64,000 nucleotides of DNA from Planctomonas psychrotolerans (GTDB taxonomy: Bacteria; Actinomycetota; Actinomycetes; Actinomycetales; Microbacteriaceae), in NCBI RefSeq assembly GCF_008642235.1, contig NZ_SJEV01000001.1, forward strand, positions 1,878,400-1,942,399, in the 5' to 3' direction. The number at the start of each line of letters is the position of its first letter. Position 1 is the stretch's first letter. Under the pieces are notes generated by a model. That model saw only the letters and a list, made by a program, of their open reading frames with translations, searched no databases and was not told the origin of the DNA. Below, one piece after another: positions 17,476 through 28,170 of the stretch. The translations under genes were made by a program, and so were the position numbers.

Positions 17476-17502
17476 TTGGCACTCGCGTTGCACGAGTGCA
17501 AG
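17476..17502. promoter_or_regulatory. CIRCE-like operator (upstream copy)
   Basis: TTGGCACTC-N9-GAGTGCAAG resembles the HrcA operator TTAGCACTC-N9-GAGTGCTAA, with both cores intact and only outer bases changed. It overlaps the groES -35. Two CIRCE sites before groES is a known arrangement in actinobacteria. Confidence 0.75.
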
Positions 17503-17516
17503 CTCACCCCTAAACT
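17488..17516 (+). promoter_or_regulatory. groES promoter
   Basis: TTGCAC (17488-17493) and TAAACT (17511-17516) are separated by 17 nt. The predicted start falls inside the downstream CIRCE element, as expected for HrcA repression. Confidence 0.75.
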
Positions 17517-17520
17517 CGGG

Positions 17521-17547
17521 TTAGCACTCTCCACACGAGGGTGCTAA
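17521..17547. promoter_or_regulatory. CIRCE operator (HrcA site)
   Basis: TTAGCACTC, a 9-nt spacer, then GGGTGCTAA matches the CIRCE consensus at 17 of 18 arm positions. It lies at and just after the predicted groES transcription start. Confidence 0.93.
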
Positions 17548-17582
17548 CCGAGATTTCCGTTCTAAGAAAGAAGAGGTCAAAC

Positions 17583-17879
17583 GTGTCGGTCTCCATCAAG
17601 CCGCTCGAGGATCGCATCGTCATCAAGCAGGTCGAGGCAGAGCAGACGACTGCATCCGGGCTGGTCATCCCTGACACCGCCAAGGAGAAGCCCCAGGAGG
17701 GCGAGGTCGTCGCCGTCGGACCGGGTCGCATCGACGACAACGGCAACCGCGTCCCGCTCGACATCTCCGTCGGTGACAAGGTCATCTACTCGAAGTACGG
17801 CGGAACCGAGGTGAAGTACGGCGGCGACGACCTGCTCGTCCTGTCGGCTCGCGACGTGCTCGCGGTCGTGGTCCGCTAA
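17583..17879 (+). CDS. groES: Co-chaperonin GroES
   Basis: GroES is the 10-kDa lid of the GroEL folding chamber. The 98-aa product starts at GTG 17583 (GAAGAGG upstream) and shows [13 protein letters not shown], the mobile-loop region [21 protein letters not shown], and [19 protein letters not shown]. It is controlled by two CIRCE elements, so HrcA should repress it. groEL does not follow; a terminator-like hairpin and rarD do. In many actinobacteria groEL1 is directly downstream, so here groEL must be elsewhere. Confidence 0.97.
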   Translation: MSVSIKPLEDRIVIKQVEAEQTTASGLVIPDTAKEKPQEGEVVAVGPGRIDDNGNRVPLDISVGDKVIYSKYGGTEVKYGGDDLLVLSARDVLAVVVR

Positions 17880-17896
17880 CGACGAAACGCTTTTTC

Positions 17897-17926
17897 GAGG
17901 AGCCCGGCCGGTCGGCCGGGCTCCTC
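17897..17926 (+). terminator. groES terminator
   Basis: GAGGAGCCCGGCC and GGCCGGGCTCCTC form a perfect 13-bp stem with a 4-nt loop 17 nt after the groES stop. No T-tract follows; a run of five T precedes it. Confidence 0.8.
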
Positions 17927-18004
17927 GTGCGTTATGGGGCGGCCGTACCCCGGGTTTGGCCGTCGTGGTGACGCCATCGGCAGTTTTCCGACGACGCTCG
18001 CGAC

Positions 18005-18010
18005 TAGTCT
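18005..18010 (+). promoter_or_regulatory. -10 box for leaderless rarD
   Basis: TAGTCT lies 6 nt before the GTG start of rarD, and there is no Shine-Dalgarno between them. Confidence 0.45.
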
Positions 18011-18016
18011 CATCGA

Positions 18017-18931
18017 GTGACCCCGCCCCCCTCCCGCTCCGGCCTCGTCTACGCGATCCTGGCCTACGGGCTCTGGGGCATTCTCCCCGCGTACTTCCTG
18101 CTGATGGCGCCCGCCGGCGCCATCGAGATCGTGGGCTGGCGCATCCTCTTCTCCCTCGTCTTCTGCGCCGTGCTGATCACCGCGACGCGGGCGTGGCCGG
18201 CCTTCCTCGCGGTGCTTCGACGGCCGAAGCTCGTGCTGGTGATGGGGCTCGCCGGCCACCTGATCCTCGTCAACTGGACCATCTACGTCTACGGCACGCT
18301 CAACGGACACGTGCTGGAGACCGCGCTCGGCTACTTCATCAACCCGATCGTGACGGTGCTGCTCGGCGTGTTCCTGCTGCACGAGCGTCTCCGCCCCCTG
18401 CAGTGGACCGCGGTGGGACTGAGCGCCCTCGCCGTCGTGGTGCTGACGGTCAACTACGGTGCGCTGCCGTGGATCTCGCTGGTGCTCGCCGGAAGCTTCG
18501 GACTGTACGGGCTGCTGAAGAAGCGCATCGGCGGCACAGTGGATGCCCTCACCGGGCTCACCCTCGAGACGGCCTGGCTCACCCCCGCCGCGGTGGGCAT
18601 GGTCGTCTTCGTGTCGGCGACTTCCGGCATCACCCTCGGCACCGAGTCGCCGCTGCACACCATCGCCATCCTCAGCGCTGGCGTCATCACCGCCGTCCCC
18701 CTGCTCTTCTTCGCGGCGGCCGCGCGCCGGCTGCCGCTCACCTATATCGGCCTCACCCAGTACCTCGCGCCGGTGCTGCAGTTCCTCTTCGGCGTCTTCG
18801 TGATGCACGAGGACATGCCGGCCGCCAGGTGGGTGGGCTTCTCCATCGTGTGGGTCGCCCTGATCGTGCTCACCATCGACATGTTCGCGTCGGGGCGGCC
18901 CGGGCGGAGGACCGTCGCGGTACCCGCGTGA
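18017..18931 (+). CDS. rarD: RarD/EamA-family transporter
   Basis: A 304-aa inner-membrane permease of the drug/metabolite transporter superfamily, with about ten hydrophobic helices in two EamA repeats. RarD-type sequence is visible in GLVYAILAYGLWGILPAYF near the N-terminus and TLNGHVLETALGYFINPIVTVLLGVFLLHERL near residues 95-125. The substrate of RarD proteins is not settled. Start is GTG 18017. It lies alone between two terminators and the branched-chain amino acid binding protein gene. Confidence 0.88.
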   Translation: MTPPPSRSGLVYAILAYGLWGILPAYFLLMAPAGAIEIVGWRILFSLVFCAVLITATRAWPAFLAVLRRPKLVLVMGLAGHLILVNWTIYVYGTLNGHVLETALGYFINPIVTVLLGVFLLHERLRPLQWTAVGLSALAVVVLTVNYGALPWISLVLAGSFGLYGLLKKRIGGTVDALTGLTLETAWLTPAAVGMVVFVSATSGITLGTESPLHTIAILSAGVITAVPLLFFAAAARRLPLTYIGLTQYLAPVLQFLFGVFVMHEDMPAARWVGFSIVWVALIVLTIDMFASGRPGRRTVAVPA

Positions 18932-19013
18932 CCCGGGGCCGTGCGCGACCGGGCCTTTCCACCGTGTAACGATTGCGTCGCTTTACATGCCCGTAATCGT
19001 GTCGAATTGTGCG

Positions 19014-19027
19014 GGGGTGTCCACCCC
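19014..19027 (+). promoter_or_regulatory. Palindrome at the binding-protein promoter
   Basis: GGGGTG-TC-CACCCC is a perfect inverted repeat immediately upstream of a -10-like TATACC (19028-19033), 66 nt before the ABC binding-protein gene. It could be an operator. The distance from the best -35 (TTGTGC at 19007) is only 15 nt, so the promoter call is weak. Confidence 0.35.
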
Positions 19028-19098
19028 TATACCGTGAACGAACATGTGCGGGTCTCCCCGCGCCTGAATCATGCACATCACACCGTATAAGGAGCACC

Positions 19099-20409
19099 AT
19101 GAGCGCATACCTGAGGGGCGCCACCGCCTCCCGCTCGAGCGCCTTCTCGGCGGGAACCAAGGTACTGGCGGCTTCGGCCGGCATCCTTCTGCTGGCATCC
19201 TGTGCCGGCAGCCCTTCCGAAGAGGAAACCGACAGCGGAACCGGAACCGGAACCCCGACGACGACCAGTTCCGACCGCGAAGCCGACGGCGTTCTGACGG
19301 TAGGAACGATCCTGCCGCAGACGGGTAACCTGTCCTTCCTCGGCCCGCCCGAGTTCGCCGGTGTCGACCTCGCGGCGCAGGAGATCAGCGAGTCCGACTT
19401 CGAGTTCGACGTCGAGGTTCTCCACCGCGACTCGGGTGACGGTGACACCGACATCGCCACGCAGTCCGCCGGCGAGCTCATCGACCTCGCGGCCGACATC
19501 GTCATCGGAGCGGCTTCCTCGGGTGTGTCCTTCACGTTCATCGACCAGCTCGTGTCGGCCGGCGTGATCCAGATCTCCCCGGCCAACACGTCGCCCGACT
19601 TCACCACCTACGAGGACGACGGCTGGTACTGGCGCACCGCCCCCAGCGACGTGCTGCAGGGACGGGTGCTCGGAAACCTCATGGTCGGTGACGGCGCCGA
19701 GAACGTGGGCATCATCTACATCAACGACCCCTACGGCATCGGCCTGACGGAGAACGCCACCACCGCGATCGAGAGCGCCGGTGGCACCGTCACCGCAGCG
19801 GTCCCGTACAACACCGGTGACACGCAGTTCGCCTCCATCGTCGACGAGGTGCTCGCGAGCGGACCCGACGCGATCGCGGTCATCGCGTTCGCCGAGACGT
19901 CGTCGATCATCCCCGAGCTCGTCAACACCCAGGGCTTCGCGGGCAGCGGCGTGTACCTGGTCGACGGGAACCTGTCGAACACGTACGAGTTCGCACCGGG
20001 CACCCTCGAGGGCGCGAAGGGCACCCTCCCGGGCAACTTCGCGAGCGAGGACTTCCGCGCGCGTCTGCTCGAGGTCGACCCCGCACTCACCGACTTCAGC
20101 TACTCCGCCGAGTCGTACGACGCGGTCATCCTGTCGGCGCTCGCCGCGGCACAGGGCGGCAGCGACGACCCCACCACCATCCGGGACAACCTGCAGTCCG
20201 TCTCGGCGGAGGGAACGAAGTGCGAGACGTTCGCCGACTGCCTCGCTCTCATCAACGACGGTGAGGACATCGACTACGACGGACCCTCCGGTCCGATCAC
20301 GTTCGACGAGAACGGCGACCCGACCGAGGCGTACATCGGCATCTACCAGTACGGTGCGGACAACCAGTACGCACCGCTGAACGCCGAATTCGGCAGCCTC
20401 GCCGAGTAG
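19099..20409 (+). CDS. Branched-chain amino acid-type ABC binding lipoprotein
   Basis: This is the solute-binding protein of a Liv-type (HAAT) importer. The ATG at 19099 has AAGGAG 4 nt upstream. The 436-aa product begins with a signal peptide and lipobox LLASC (Cys near residue 35), an acidic Ser/Thr/Gly linker, then the Peripla_BP_6 fold: VGTILPQTGNLSFLGPPE, IGAASSGVSFTFID, NVGIIYINDPYG and SYSAESYDAVILSALA. It is longer than typical LivK. The four other subunits are on the opposite strand directly downstream (20526-24566), convergent with this gene. The ligand could be an amino acid, urea or a short amide. Confidence 0.92.
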   Translation: MSAYLRGATASRSSAFSAGTKVLAASAGILLLASCAGSPSEEETDSGTGTGTPTTTSSDREADGVLTVGTILPQTGNLSFLGPPEFAGVDLAAQEISESDFEFDVEVLHRDSGDGDTDIATQSAGELIDLAADIVIGAASSGVSFTFIDQLVSAGVIQISPANTSPDFTTYEDDGWYWRTAPSDVLQGRVLGNLMVGDGAENVGIIYINDPYGIGLTENATTAIESAGGTVTAAVPYNTGDTQFASIVDEVLASGPDAIAVIAFAETSSIIPELVNTQGFAGSGVYLVDGNLSNTYEFAPGTLEGAKGTLPGNFASEDFRARLLEVDPALTDFSYSAESYDAVILSALAAAQGGSDDPTTIRDNLQSVSAEGTKCETFADCLALINDGEDIDYDGPSGPITFDENGDPTEAYIGIYQYGADNQYAPLNAEFGSLAE

Positions 20410-20430
20410 CTCGGACAGCACCCGCACGAC

Positions 20431-20466
20431 GGAAAGGGCCCCGACCGAATGGTCGGGGCCCTTTCC
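20431..20466. terminator. Strong bidirectional terminator
   Basis: GGAAAGGGCCCCGACC and GGTCGGGGCCCTTTCC form a perfect 16-bp stem around GAAT. It lies between the convergent binding-protein and livF genes and serves both. Confidence 0.92.
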
Positions 20467-20525
20467 CGTGCTCCGCGCCCGGAACGCCGCGCACCTGAGC
20501 GCCGCGGCGCGCGGCGGAGCGCCGG

Positions 20526-21332
20526 TCAGCCCTCGCGGGCCCTGCGGTCGGCGTCCACGTCCTCGGCCAGCGTGCCGAGGTACAGCTCCGTCACCTTGGG
20601 GTCCTTCAGCAACTCGCGGCCGGTGCCCGTGTAGGCGTCGCGGCCCTGGTCGAGCACGTAGGCGCGGTCGCAGATCTGCAGGCACCGCCTCGCGTTCTGC
20701 TCCACCATGATCACCGACACGCCCGCCCGGTTGATCTGGTGCACCCGCAGGAACGTCTCGTCCTGGCGCACCGGCGAGAGCCCGGCGGACGGCTCGTCGA
20801 GCAGCAGCACCGACGGGTCCATCATGAGGGCGCGCCCCATGGCGACCATCTGCCGTTCACCGCCCGACAGCGACCCGGCGCGCTGCTTGCGGCGGCTGCC
20901 GAGCTCGGGGAAGAGCGTGGTCACGAACTCGAACCGTTCGTCGAAGGCCTTCGGGCGCTGGAACATCCCCATCTCGAGGTTCTCCTCGATGGAGAGCGTG
21001 GGGAACACGTTGTTGTTCTGCGGCACCATCCCCACCCCCTTGGACACCAGCTTGTCGGCCTTGAGACCGGTGATGTCCTCGCCCTTCAGGTGGATGGCTC
21101 CCCCGCGCACGTTCACCTGGCCGAACACGGCCTTGAGGAACGTCGACTTGCCGGCACCGTTCGGACCGATGATGCCGATGAGCTCACCCGGGTAGGCCGT
21201 GATGTTGCAGCCGTTCAGGATGTTGACGCCGGGGATGTAGCCGGCCACGAGATCGGTGCTGTAGAGCACCGGATCGGCGGTGCCGGCGGAGCCCACGGGT
21301 GACGCGGGCGACGACGCGATGGGGTGCGACAT
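20526..21332 (-). CDS. livF: Branched-chain amino acid ABC transporter ATPase LivF
   Basis: This is one of two ATPase subunits of the importer. The 268-aa product has Walker [10 protein letters not shown], the Q-loop at MVPQNNNVFP, signature LSGGERQM and Walker B VLLLDEPSAGLSP. A 28-residue N-terminal extension precedes the ABC domain. The gene overlaps the livG stop by 1 nt (TGATG). It is last in the livH-livM-livG-livF order and ends at a strong terminator. Confidence 0.94.
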   Translation of the reverse strand: MSHPIASSPASPVGSAGTADPVLYSTDLVAGYIPGVNILNGCNITAYPGELIGIIGPNGAGKSTFLKAVFGQVNVRGGAIHLKGEDITGLKADKLVSKGVGMVPQNNNVFPTLSIEENLEMGMFQRPKAFDERFEFVTTLFPELGSRRKQRAGSLSGGERQMVAMGRALMMDPSVLLLDEPSAGLSPVRQDETFLRVHQINRAGVSVIMVEQNARRCLQICDRAYVLDQGRDAYTGTGRELLKDPKVTELYLGTLAEDVDADRRAREG

Positions 21333-22249
21333 CAGACGGTGCCCTCCTTCTTGGCCGCGACCTTCGCGGCGGCCTCCTTCGCCTCGACGACCGGGTTGGC
21401 CCCGGTCATCTCGCCGAGGTCGGTGTCGTGGTGGGCGCCCAGATAGGCGTCGATCACGGCCTGGTCGCGCATGACGGTGTCGGGTGGCCCTTCGGCCACG
21501 ACCTTGCCCTCGGCCATGACGATGACCCAGTCGGAGATGTGCCGCACCATGTGCATGTCGTGCTCAACGAACAGCACCGACATGCCCTCCTCCTTGAGCT
21601 GTTTGATGTGGCCGAGGAGCGACTGCGTGAGCGCGGGATTCACGCCCGCCATCGGCTCGTCGAGCATCACCAGCACGGGATCGCTCATCAGCGCCCGAGC
21701 CATCTCCAGCAGCTTCCGCTGGCCTCCGGAGAGGGATGCGGCGTAGTCGTCGCTCTTGGCGTCGAGCGAGAAGCGCGCGAGCAGCTCTTCCGCCTTGGCG
21801 GTGATCTCCTCCTCGCGCTTCCGCCAGAGCGGCTTCACGAGCGCGGTGAACATGTTCTCGCCGGGCTGCTTGGTCGCCCCGAGCAGCATGTTCTGCAGCA
21901 CGCTCAACCGGCCGAGCGACTTGGTGAGCTGGAAGGTGCGCACCATGCCCTTCCGCGCCACCCGGAAGGCGGGCACGCGGGCGAGGCTGTGGCCCTCGAA
22001 GCTCCAGTCGCCGGTGTTCGGCTTGTCGAAGCCGGTGAGCAGGTTGAAGAACGTGGTCTTGCCGGCGCCGTTGGGGCCGATCAGCGCGGTGATGGCGCCG
22101 CGGGGGATCTCGACGTGCGCGACGTCCACCGCGGTGAGCCCGCCGAAGGTGCGCGTGACGTTGTCGGCGACGACGATCGGGTCGACCTTCTTGCAGCCGG
22201 GTCCCACCTCGCCTACGACGAGGGGATGGGTGACGATCGTGTCAGACAT
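21332..22249 (-). CDS. livG: Branched-chain amino acid ABC transporter ATPase LivG
   Basis: This is the second ATPase subunit of the importer (305 aa). Walker A is GPNGAGKTT near residue 58, the signature is LSGGQRKL and Walker B VLVMLDEPMAGVNP. The C-terminal BCA_ABC_TP region (MRDQAVIDAYLG) is present, followed by an unusual Lys/Ala-rich tail of about 30 residues (VEAKEAAAKVAAKKEG). It overlaps livM by 8 nt and livF by 1 nt, consistent with a single transcript. Confidence 0.94.
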   Translation of the reverse strand: MSDTIVTHPLVVGEVGPGCKKVDPIVVADNVTRTFGGLTAVDVAHVEIPRGAITALIGPNGAGKTTFFNLLTGFDKPNTGDWSFEGHSLARVPAFRVARKGMVRTFQLTKSLGRLSVLQNMLLGATKQPGENMFTALVKPLWRKREEEITAKAEELLARFSLDAKSDDYAASLSGGQRKLLEMARALMSDPVLVMLDEPMAGVNPALTQSLLGHIKQLKEEGMSVLFVEHDMHMVRHISDWVIVMAEGKVVAEGPPDTVMRDQAVIDAYLGAHHDTDLGEMTGANPVVEAKEAAAKVAAKKEGTV

Positions 22250-23222
22250 TGAACGACAGCTCCTTCTTGTTCCCGAAGATGCCCTGTGGTCGGAAGATCA
22301 CGAGGAGCATCAGGACGGCGCCGATGATCATGAACCGTATCTGGCCGGCCTGGGTACCGCTGATGAAGGTGATGATGTCTGCGCTGATCAGTCCCCGCAG
22401 GATGCTGTCGCTGAGCGTCAGCAGTGTGGCGAAGATCATGGCGCCGATGATGGGGCCGAACACCGTCGCGGCTCCGCCGAGCAGCAGCATCGTCCAGATG
22501 AAGAAGGTCAGCGTCGTGCCGTAGTTGGTCGGCTGCACCGCGCGGGGCAGCACGTAGATCACGCCGGCCAGCGATCCGAGCACGCCACCGAGGATCAGGG
22601 CCTGCATCTTGTACGCGTAGATGTTCTTGCCGAGGCTGCGCACGGCATCCTCGTCCTCCCGGATGCCCTTGACGACGCGGCCCCACGGGCTGCGCATCAG
22701 CAGGAACACCAGGATGCTCGCGAGGATGACGAGGGACCAACCGAAGACGCGGATCCACAACTGGTTCTCGGTGTAGGTCCACGGGCCGAAGCCGTACACG
22801 CCGTCGGGGAAGGGGTTGATCGCGGTGAAGCCGCTGTTGAAGCCGGACAGGCCTGTCGCCCCACCGGTCACGGCGGTGAGCCCCGTGGTCGACACCACGT
22901 AGCGCACGATCTCGGCGCTGGCGATGGTGACGATGGCCAGGTAGTCGGCGCGCAATCGGAGTGTCGGCACACCGAGGAGGAACGCGAAGAGCACGCTCGC
23001 GAGGATCGCCGACAGGAACGCCAGCCACAGCGGTGCGTCGAACGACAGGATCGGCACCACGAAGGCGTATGCGCCGATGGCCATGAATCCGGCCTGGCCG
23101 AAGTTGAGCAGCCCGGCATACCCGAAGTGCACGCTGATGCCGATCGCGGCGAGGGCGTAGGCGGCCGTCACCGGGCTGAGCAGTTCGCCGGCGGCGTTGG
23201 TGAAGATTTGTCCCCAGTCCAT
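22242..23222 (-). CDS. livM: Branched-chain amino acid ABC transporter permease LivM
   Basis: The 326-aa product is a multi-pass inner-membrane permease. LivM-type features include SVHFGYAGLLNFGQAGFMAIGAYA near residues 30-55, the ATPase-docking loop GRVVKGIREDEDAVRSLGKN near residue 185, and FRPQGIFGNKKE at the C-terminus. It starts 9 nt after the livH stop with GGAGG in between, so translation is independent but the mRNA is shared. Confidence 0.94.
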   Translation of the reverse strand: MDWGQIFTNAAGELLSPVTAAYALAAIGISVHFGYAGLLNFGQAGFMAIGAYAFVVPILSFDAPLWLAFLSAILASVLFAFLLGVPTLRLRADYLAIVTIASAEIVRYVVSTTGLTAVTGGATGLSGFNSGFTAINPFPDGVYGFGPWTYTENQLWIRVFGWSLVILASILVFLLMRSPWGRVVKGIREDEDAVRSLGKNIYAYKMQALILGGVLGSLAGVIYVLPRAVQPTNYGTTLTFFIWTMLLLGGAATVFGPIIGAMIFATLLTLSDSILRGLISADIITFISGTQAGQIRFMIIGAVLMLLVIFRPQGIFGNKKELSFNV

Positions 23223-23231
23223 GATGGCCTC

Positions 23232-24566
23232 CTAGCCGACCCGTTCCTTGCGGCCCAGGACTCCCTGGGGTCTGATGAGGAGCACGAGAATGAGAATGAG
23301 AAGAGCGATGGCGTAGCGCAGGTCGTTCGGGATCCACACGGTGGAGACCTCGGTGACGATGCCGATGACCAGCGAGCCGACGAGAGCGCCGAACGCGCTG
23401 CCGAGACCGCCGAGGGTCACCGCCGCGAAGAGCAGCAGCAGGATCTGGAAGCCCATGTTCCAGTTCACCTGACGGAAGATGCCGTAGAGGATGCCGCTGA
23501 GCCCGGTCAGCGTGGCGGCCATGATCCACACGATCCGGATGATGCGGTCCACGTTGATCCCGGAGGCCGCCGCGAGCCCGGCGTTGTCGCTCACCGCCCG
23601 CGTGGCCTTGCCGATACGGGTGCGGGTGAGGAAGAGCCCCACCAGCACGAGCATGACGATGCTGATGCCCATGCTCACGAGCGACGCCACGGTGATCGTC
23701 ACCGGTCCCGCGGTGATGGTGCTCGTGAGGCCGGTGTCGAGCGTCTCGATGTTGCCGCCGAGGAAGAACAGGAAGATGTAACGCACGAGGATCGACAGGC
23801 CGATCGTCACGATCATGGCCTGCACCAGTCCCACCCCCCTCCGCCTCAGGGGTTTGTGCAGGAACGCGTCCTGCGCGTAGCCGGTGAAGGCGCTGAGCAC
23901 CAGCGTGATGAGGATCGCCAGAGGGAGAGCCACATTCATCACCGTGCCGAAGAAGAAGAAGATCACGGCACCGAAGGTGACCATCTCGCCGTGGGCGAAG
24001 TTATTGAGCTTCGTCGTTCCGTAGATCAGCGAGATGCCGATGGCGCCGAGGGCGAGCAGCAAGCCGAAGTTGAGGCCGTACACGGCACGGGTGAGGATCG
24101 TGTCCCAGATGCTCGTGTTCGACACGGTGCCCTCGCCCGTGGGGAACAGCACGTTCACGGTGTTGGTCGTGCCGAGCACGACGTCGCGGGTGATGTTCTC
24201 GGGGTCGCGCGGAGCGACGCCCTCGGGGAGGGTCTCGGGCACGAGCGTCGCCGTGTACTCGCCGGCGGAGGGCGGCGACACCGACCAGCGACCGTCGGCG
24301 CCGGTGACTCCGGTCTCCTCGAAGCCCGACCCCTCGACCAGCACCTCGACGCCCTCGAGCGGGGTGTCGCCGTCGCGGATGATGCCGCCGATGGTGAAGG
24401 TGTTGGTGAAGTCACCCGTGGGGGTGGGTGTGGGCTCCGGCGTCGTGGCAGCCGACGCGGGCCCCGACCCGATTGTCAGAACGACGAGGATGGCGGCGAC
24501 CACCGTGGCGAGAACCGTTCCGAGAACGGATAACACGGGGGGCACACGTCTGAGTAGAACTGGCAC
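23232..24566 (-). CDS. livH: LivH permease with secreted N-terminal domain
   Basis: The C-terminal 290 residues are a normal LivH permease ([65 protein letters not shown]). In front is an extra region of about 150 residues: a hydrophobic signal-like helix (about 10-40, ending ASAA), a Thr/Pro linker (TTPEPTPTPT), and a domain resembling carboxypeptidase-regulatory/transthyretin-like beta-sandwiches (GIIRDGDTPLEGVEVLVEGSGFEETGVTGADGRWSV). This domain should lie outside the membrane beside the channel. The start is GTG 24566 with TGGAGG 4 nt upstream, so the extension is really translated. A role in docking the binding protein or anchoring in the wall is inference. Confidence 0.9.
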   Translation of the reverse strand: MPVLLRRVPPVLSVLGTVLATVVAAILVVLTIGSGPASAATTPEPTPTPTGDFTNTFTIGGIIRDGDTPLEGVEVLVEGSGFEETGVTGADGRWSVSPPSAGEYTATLVPETLPEGVAPRDPENITRDVVLGTTNTVNVLFPTGEGTVSNTSIWDTILTRAVYGLNFGLLLALGAIGISLIYGTTKLNNFAHGEMVTFGAVIFFFFGTVMNVALPLAILITLVLSAFTGYAQDAFLHKPLRRRGVGLVQAMIVTIGLSILVRYIFLFFLGGNIETLDTGLTSTITAGPVTITVASLVSMGISIVMLVLVGLFLTRTRIGKATRAVSDNAGLAAASGINVDRIIRIVWIMAATLTGLSGILYGIFRQVNWNMGFQILLLLFAAVTLGGLGSAFGALVGSLVIGIVTEVSTVWIPNDLRYAIALLILILVLLIRPQGVLGRKERVG

Positions 24567-24723
24567 TGAACCTCCAGGAGCAAGCCACCGAGATCACGGG
24601 TTCTCTCGGGTCGGGCTGGCTGTCGTCGTTGACGATACTTGTGATTTGTGTCCCTCGTGTTTCCGAGAGAACCCAAAACCGGTTCCTCATTATGGAGGGG
24701 GAATAGTCCATTCCCTAAACCGT

Positions 24724-26307
<1,584 letters not shown>

Positions 26308-26320
26308 CGTGGCGCCCCAC

Positions 26321-26342
26321 GGTCCCTGAGCTTGTCGAAGGG
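26321..26342 (-). repeat. Single inverted copy of the 22-bp repeat
   Basis: GGTCCCTGAGCTTGTCGAAG followed by GG is the reverse complement of the tandem unit at 31089-31264, with one substitution (AAG for AGG). It lies just after the guaB stop. Confidence 0.8.
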
Positions 26343-26365
26343 ACGTCACCGAACGCGCGGAGCAG

Positions 26366-26394
26366 GTGACGGCACGGCGCTCCCGCGATAGGCT
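26366..26394 (+). promoter_or_regulatory. Candidate promoter of ABC-F gene
   Basis: GTGACG (26366-26371) and TAGGCT (26389-26394) are 17 nt apart. TAGGCT is the same -10 hexamer used at several leaderless genes here, but in this case about 80 nt of leader would precede the GTG at 26482. Confidence 0.45.
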
Positions 26395-26481
26395 GGTCGG
26401 CTCGCCGGAGGCGGGCGATTCTCCGATGCCGCGACTCAGCGCGTCGGGGCATGCCGATTCGCACCGCACCGGAGACACCCC

Positions 26482-28170
26482 GTGGGACACATCGACGTCA
26501 GTAGCGTCTCGTTCACACTTCCCGATGGTCGTCCGCTGCTCGACGACGTGTCATTCCGGGTAAGCGAGGGAACCACCGCGGCACTGATCGGCCCGAACGG
26601 CGCCGGGAAGTCCACCCTCCTCCGCATTCTGCGCGGCGAACTCAGGGCCGACTCCGGCGTGGTGGCGGTGGACGGGGGACTCGGCGTAATGGATCAGTTC
26701 GTGGGTTCCGCCGGCGACGATTCGACCGTTCGCGACCTGCTGGTCTCCGCCGCTCCCGCACCGGTGCGGGTCGCCGCACGGGCACTCGACGCGGCGGAGC
26801 TCGCCCTTCTCGAAAGCGACACCACACCGAACCAGATGGCCTACGCCACCGCGCTCGCGGACTACGGCGACAGCGGCGGGTACGAGCAGGAGACGGTGTG
26901 GGACACCTGCACCATGGCGGCCCTCGGTGCGCCGTTCGAGCGGGTGCAGTACCGCCCTCTCTCCGAGCTGTCCGGCGGCGAGCAGAAACGGCTCGTGCTC
27001 GAGGCGCTGCTGCGCGGGCTGGAACAGGTGCTGCTTCTCGACGAACCCGACAACTTCCTCGACGTGCCGGGCAAGCGCTGGCTGGAGGAGGCGCTGCGGG
27101 AATCGCGGAAGACGGTGCTGCTGGTGTCGCACGACCGGGAACTGCTCGCCCGCGCCGCCGACCGCATCCTCACCCTGGAGGTGCGGGCGGCGGGGAACAG
27201 CACCTGGACCCACGGCGGCGGCTTCGCCACCTACGCCCGGGCCCGCGCGGAGCGGATGGAACGCCTCGACGAACTGCGGAGGCGCTGGGACGAGCAGCAC
27301 GAGAAGCTGCGCACGCTGGTGCGCACCCTCAAGGTGAAGGCCGCGGCGAACGACTCCTTCGCCTCGCGGTATCACGCCGCCACGACGAGGCTGCGCAGGT
27401 TCGAGGAGGCCGGTCCGCCGGAGGAGCGTCCCCAGGCGGCCGACGTACGGATCCGCCTGGTCGGTTCGCGCACCGGCAAGCGGGTCATCGTCTGCGAGCA
27501 GCTCGAGCTCACCGGACTCATGCGGCCCTTCGACCTCGAGGTCTGGTACGGCGACCGGGTGGGCGTGCTGGGCTCCAACGGGTCCGGCAAGTCGCACTTC
27601 CTCCGCCTGCTGGCGCGCGGCGGATCGGACCCGGATCCGACCCTGGGTCACGCGACGAGCGTCGGCGAGGCGCTCCCCCCGGTGGAGCACTCCGGCCGGG
27701 CGATCCTCGGCTCCCGCGTGGTGCCCGGCTGGTTCGCCCAGCTGCACGAGCACCCGGAACTCACCGGGAGGACGCTGCTCGACATCCTGCACCGGGGCGA
27801 CTCGGAGCGGCAGGGCATGGCCCGCGAGGCCGCCAGCCGGGCGCTCGACCGCTACGGGCTCGCCGGAAGCGCCGAGCAGACGTTCGACACCCTCTCCGGC
27901 GGACAGCAGGCGCGGCTGCAGATCCTGCTGCTCGAACTGTCGGGCGTAACGCTGCTGCTGCTCGACGAACCGACCGACAACCTCGACATCGACTCCGCGG
28001 AGGCGCTGGAGGACGCGCTCGCCCGCTTCTCCGGCACCGTGCTCGTGGTCACCCACGATCGCTGGTTCGCGCGCGGCCTCGATCGGTTCGTGGTCTTCGG
28101 CTCGGACGGCGAGGTCTACGAGTCCACAGCACCGGTCTGGGACGAGGGCCGTGTCGAACGGGCCAGATAG
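26482..28170 (+). CDS. ABC-F family ATPase (ribosome-associated)
   Basis: A 562-aa cytoplasmic protein with two ABC domains and no membrane segments. Domain 1 has GPNGAGKST and LSGGEQKR with [11 protein letters not shown]; domain 2 (from about residue 325) has GSNGSGKS and LSGGQQAR with [12 protein letters not shown] charged linker at about residues 255-310 ([20 protein letters not shown]) matches the P-site tRNA interaction motif region. ABC-F proteins act on ribosomes, either as translation factors or as antibiotic-protection proteins; the sequence alone does not tell which. Start is GTG 26482 with GGAGA upstream. Its TAG stop is the first half of the guaB3 -10. Confidence 0.92.
   Translation: MGHIDVSSVSFTLPDGRPLLDDVSFRVSEGTTAALIGPNGAGKSTLLRILRGELRADSGVVAVDGGLGVMDQFVGSAGDDSTVRDLLVSAAPAPVRVAARALDAAELALLESDTTPNQMAYATALADYGDSGGYEQETVWDTCTMAALGAPFERVQYRPLSELSGGEQKRLVLEALLRGLEQVLLLDEPDNFLDVPGKRWLEEALRESRKTVLLVSHDRELLARAADRILTLEVRAAGNSTWTHGGGFATYARARAERMERLDELRRRWDEQHEKLRTLVRTLKVKAAANDSFASRYHAATTRLRRFEEAGPPEERPQAADVRIRLVGSRTGKRVIVCEQLELTGLMRPFDLEVWYGDRVGVLGSNGSGKSHFLRLLARGGSDPDPTLGHATSVGEALPPVEHSGRAILGSRVVPGWFAQLHEHPELTGRTLLDILHRGDSERQGMAREAASRALDRYGLAGSAEQTFDTLSGGQQARLQILLLELSGVTLLLLDEPTDNLDIDSAEALEDALARFSGTVLVVTHDRWFARGLDRFVVFGSDGEVYESTAPVWDEGRVERAR

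Noticed and set aside
23223-23231. livH stop (TAG) before livM as a fifth stop/-10 junction
   Set aside because: The hexamer TAGGAG does not fit TANNNT, and GAGG makes a normal ribosome site for livM.
21756-24533. 925-codon plus-strand frame opposite the liv genes
   Set aside because: It is the antisense shadow of livG, livM and livH, with Glu/His/Arg-rich repeats and no domain.
26426-26563. Short upstream frame overlapping the ABC-F start as a leader peptide
   Set aside because: It has no ribosome site, and its open length comes from running into the ABC-F gene in another frame.
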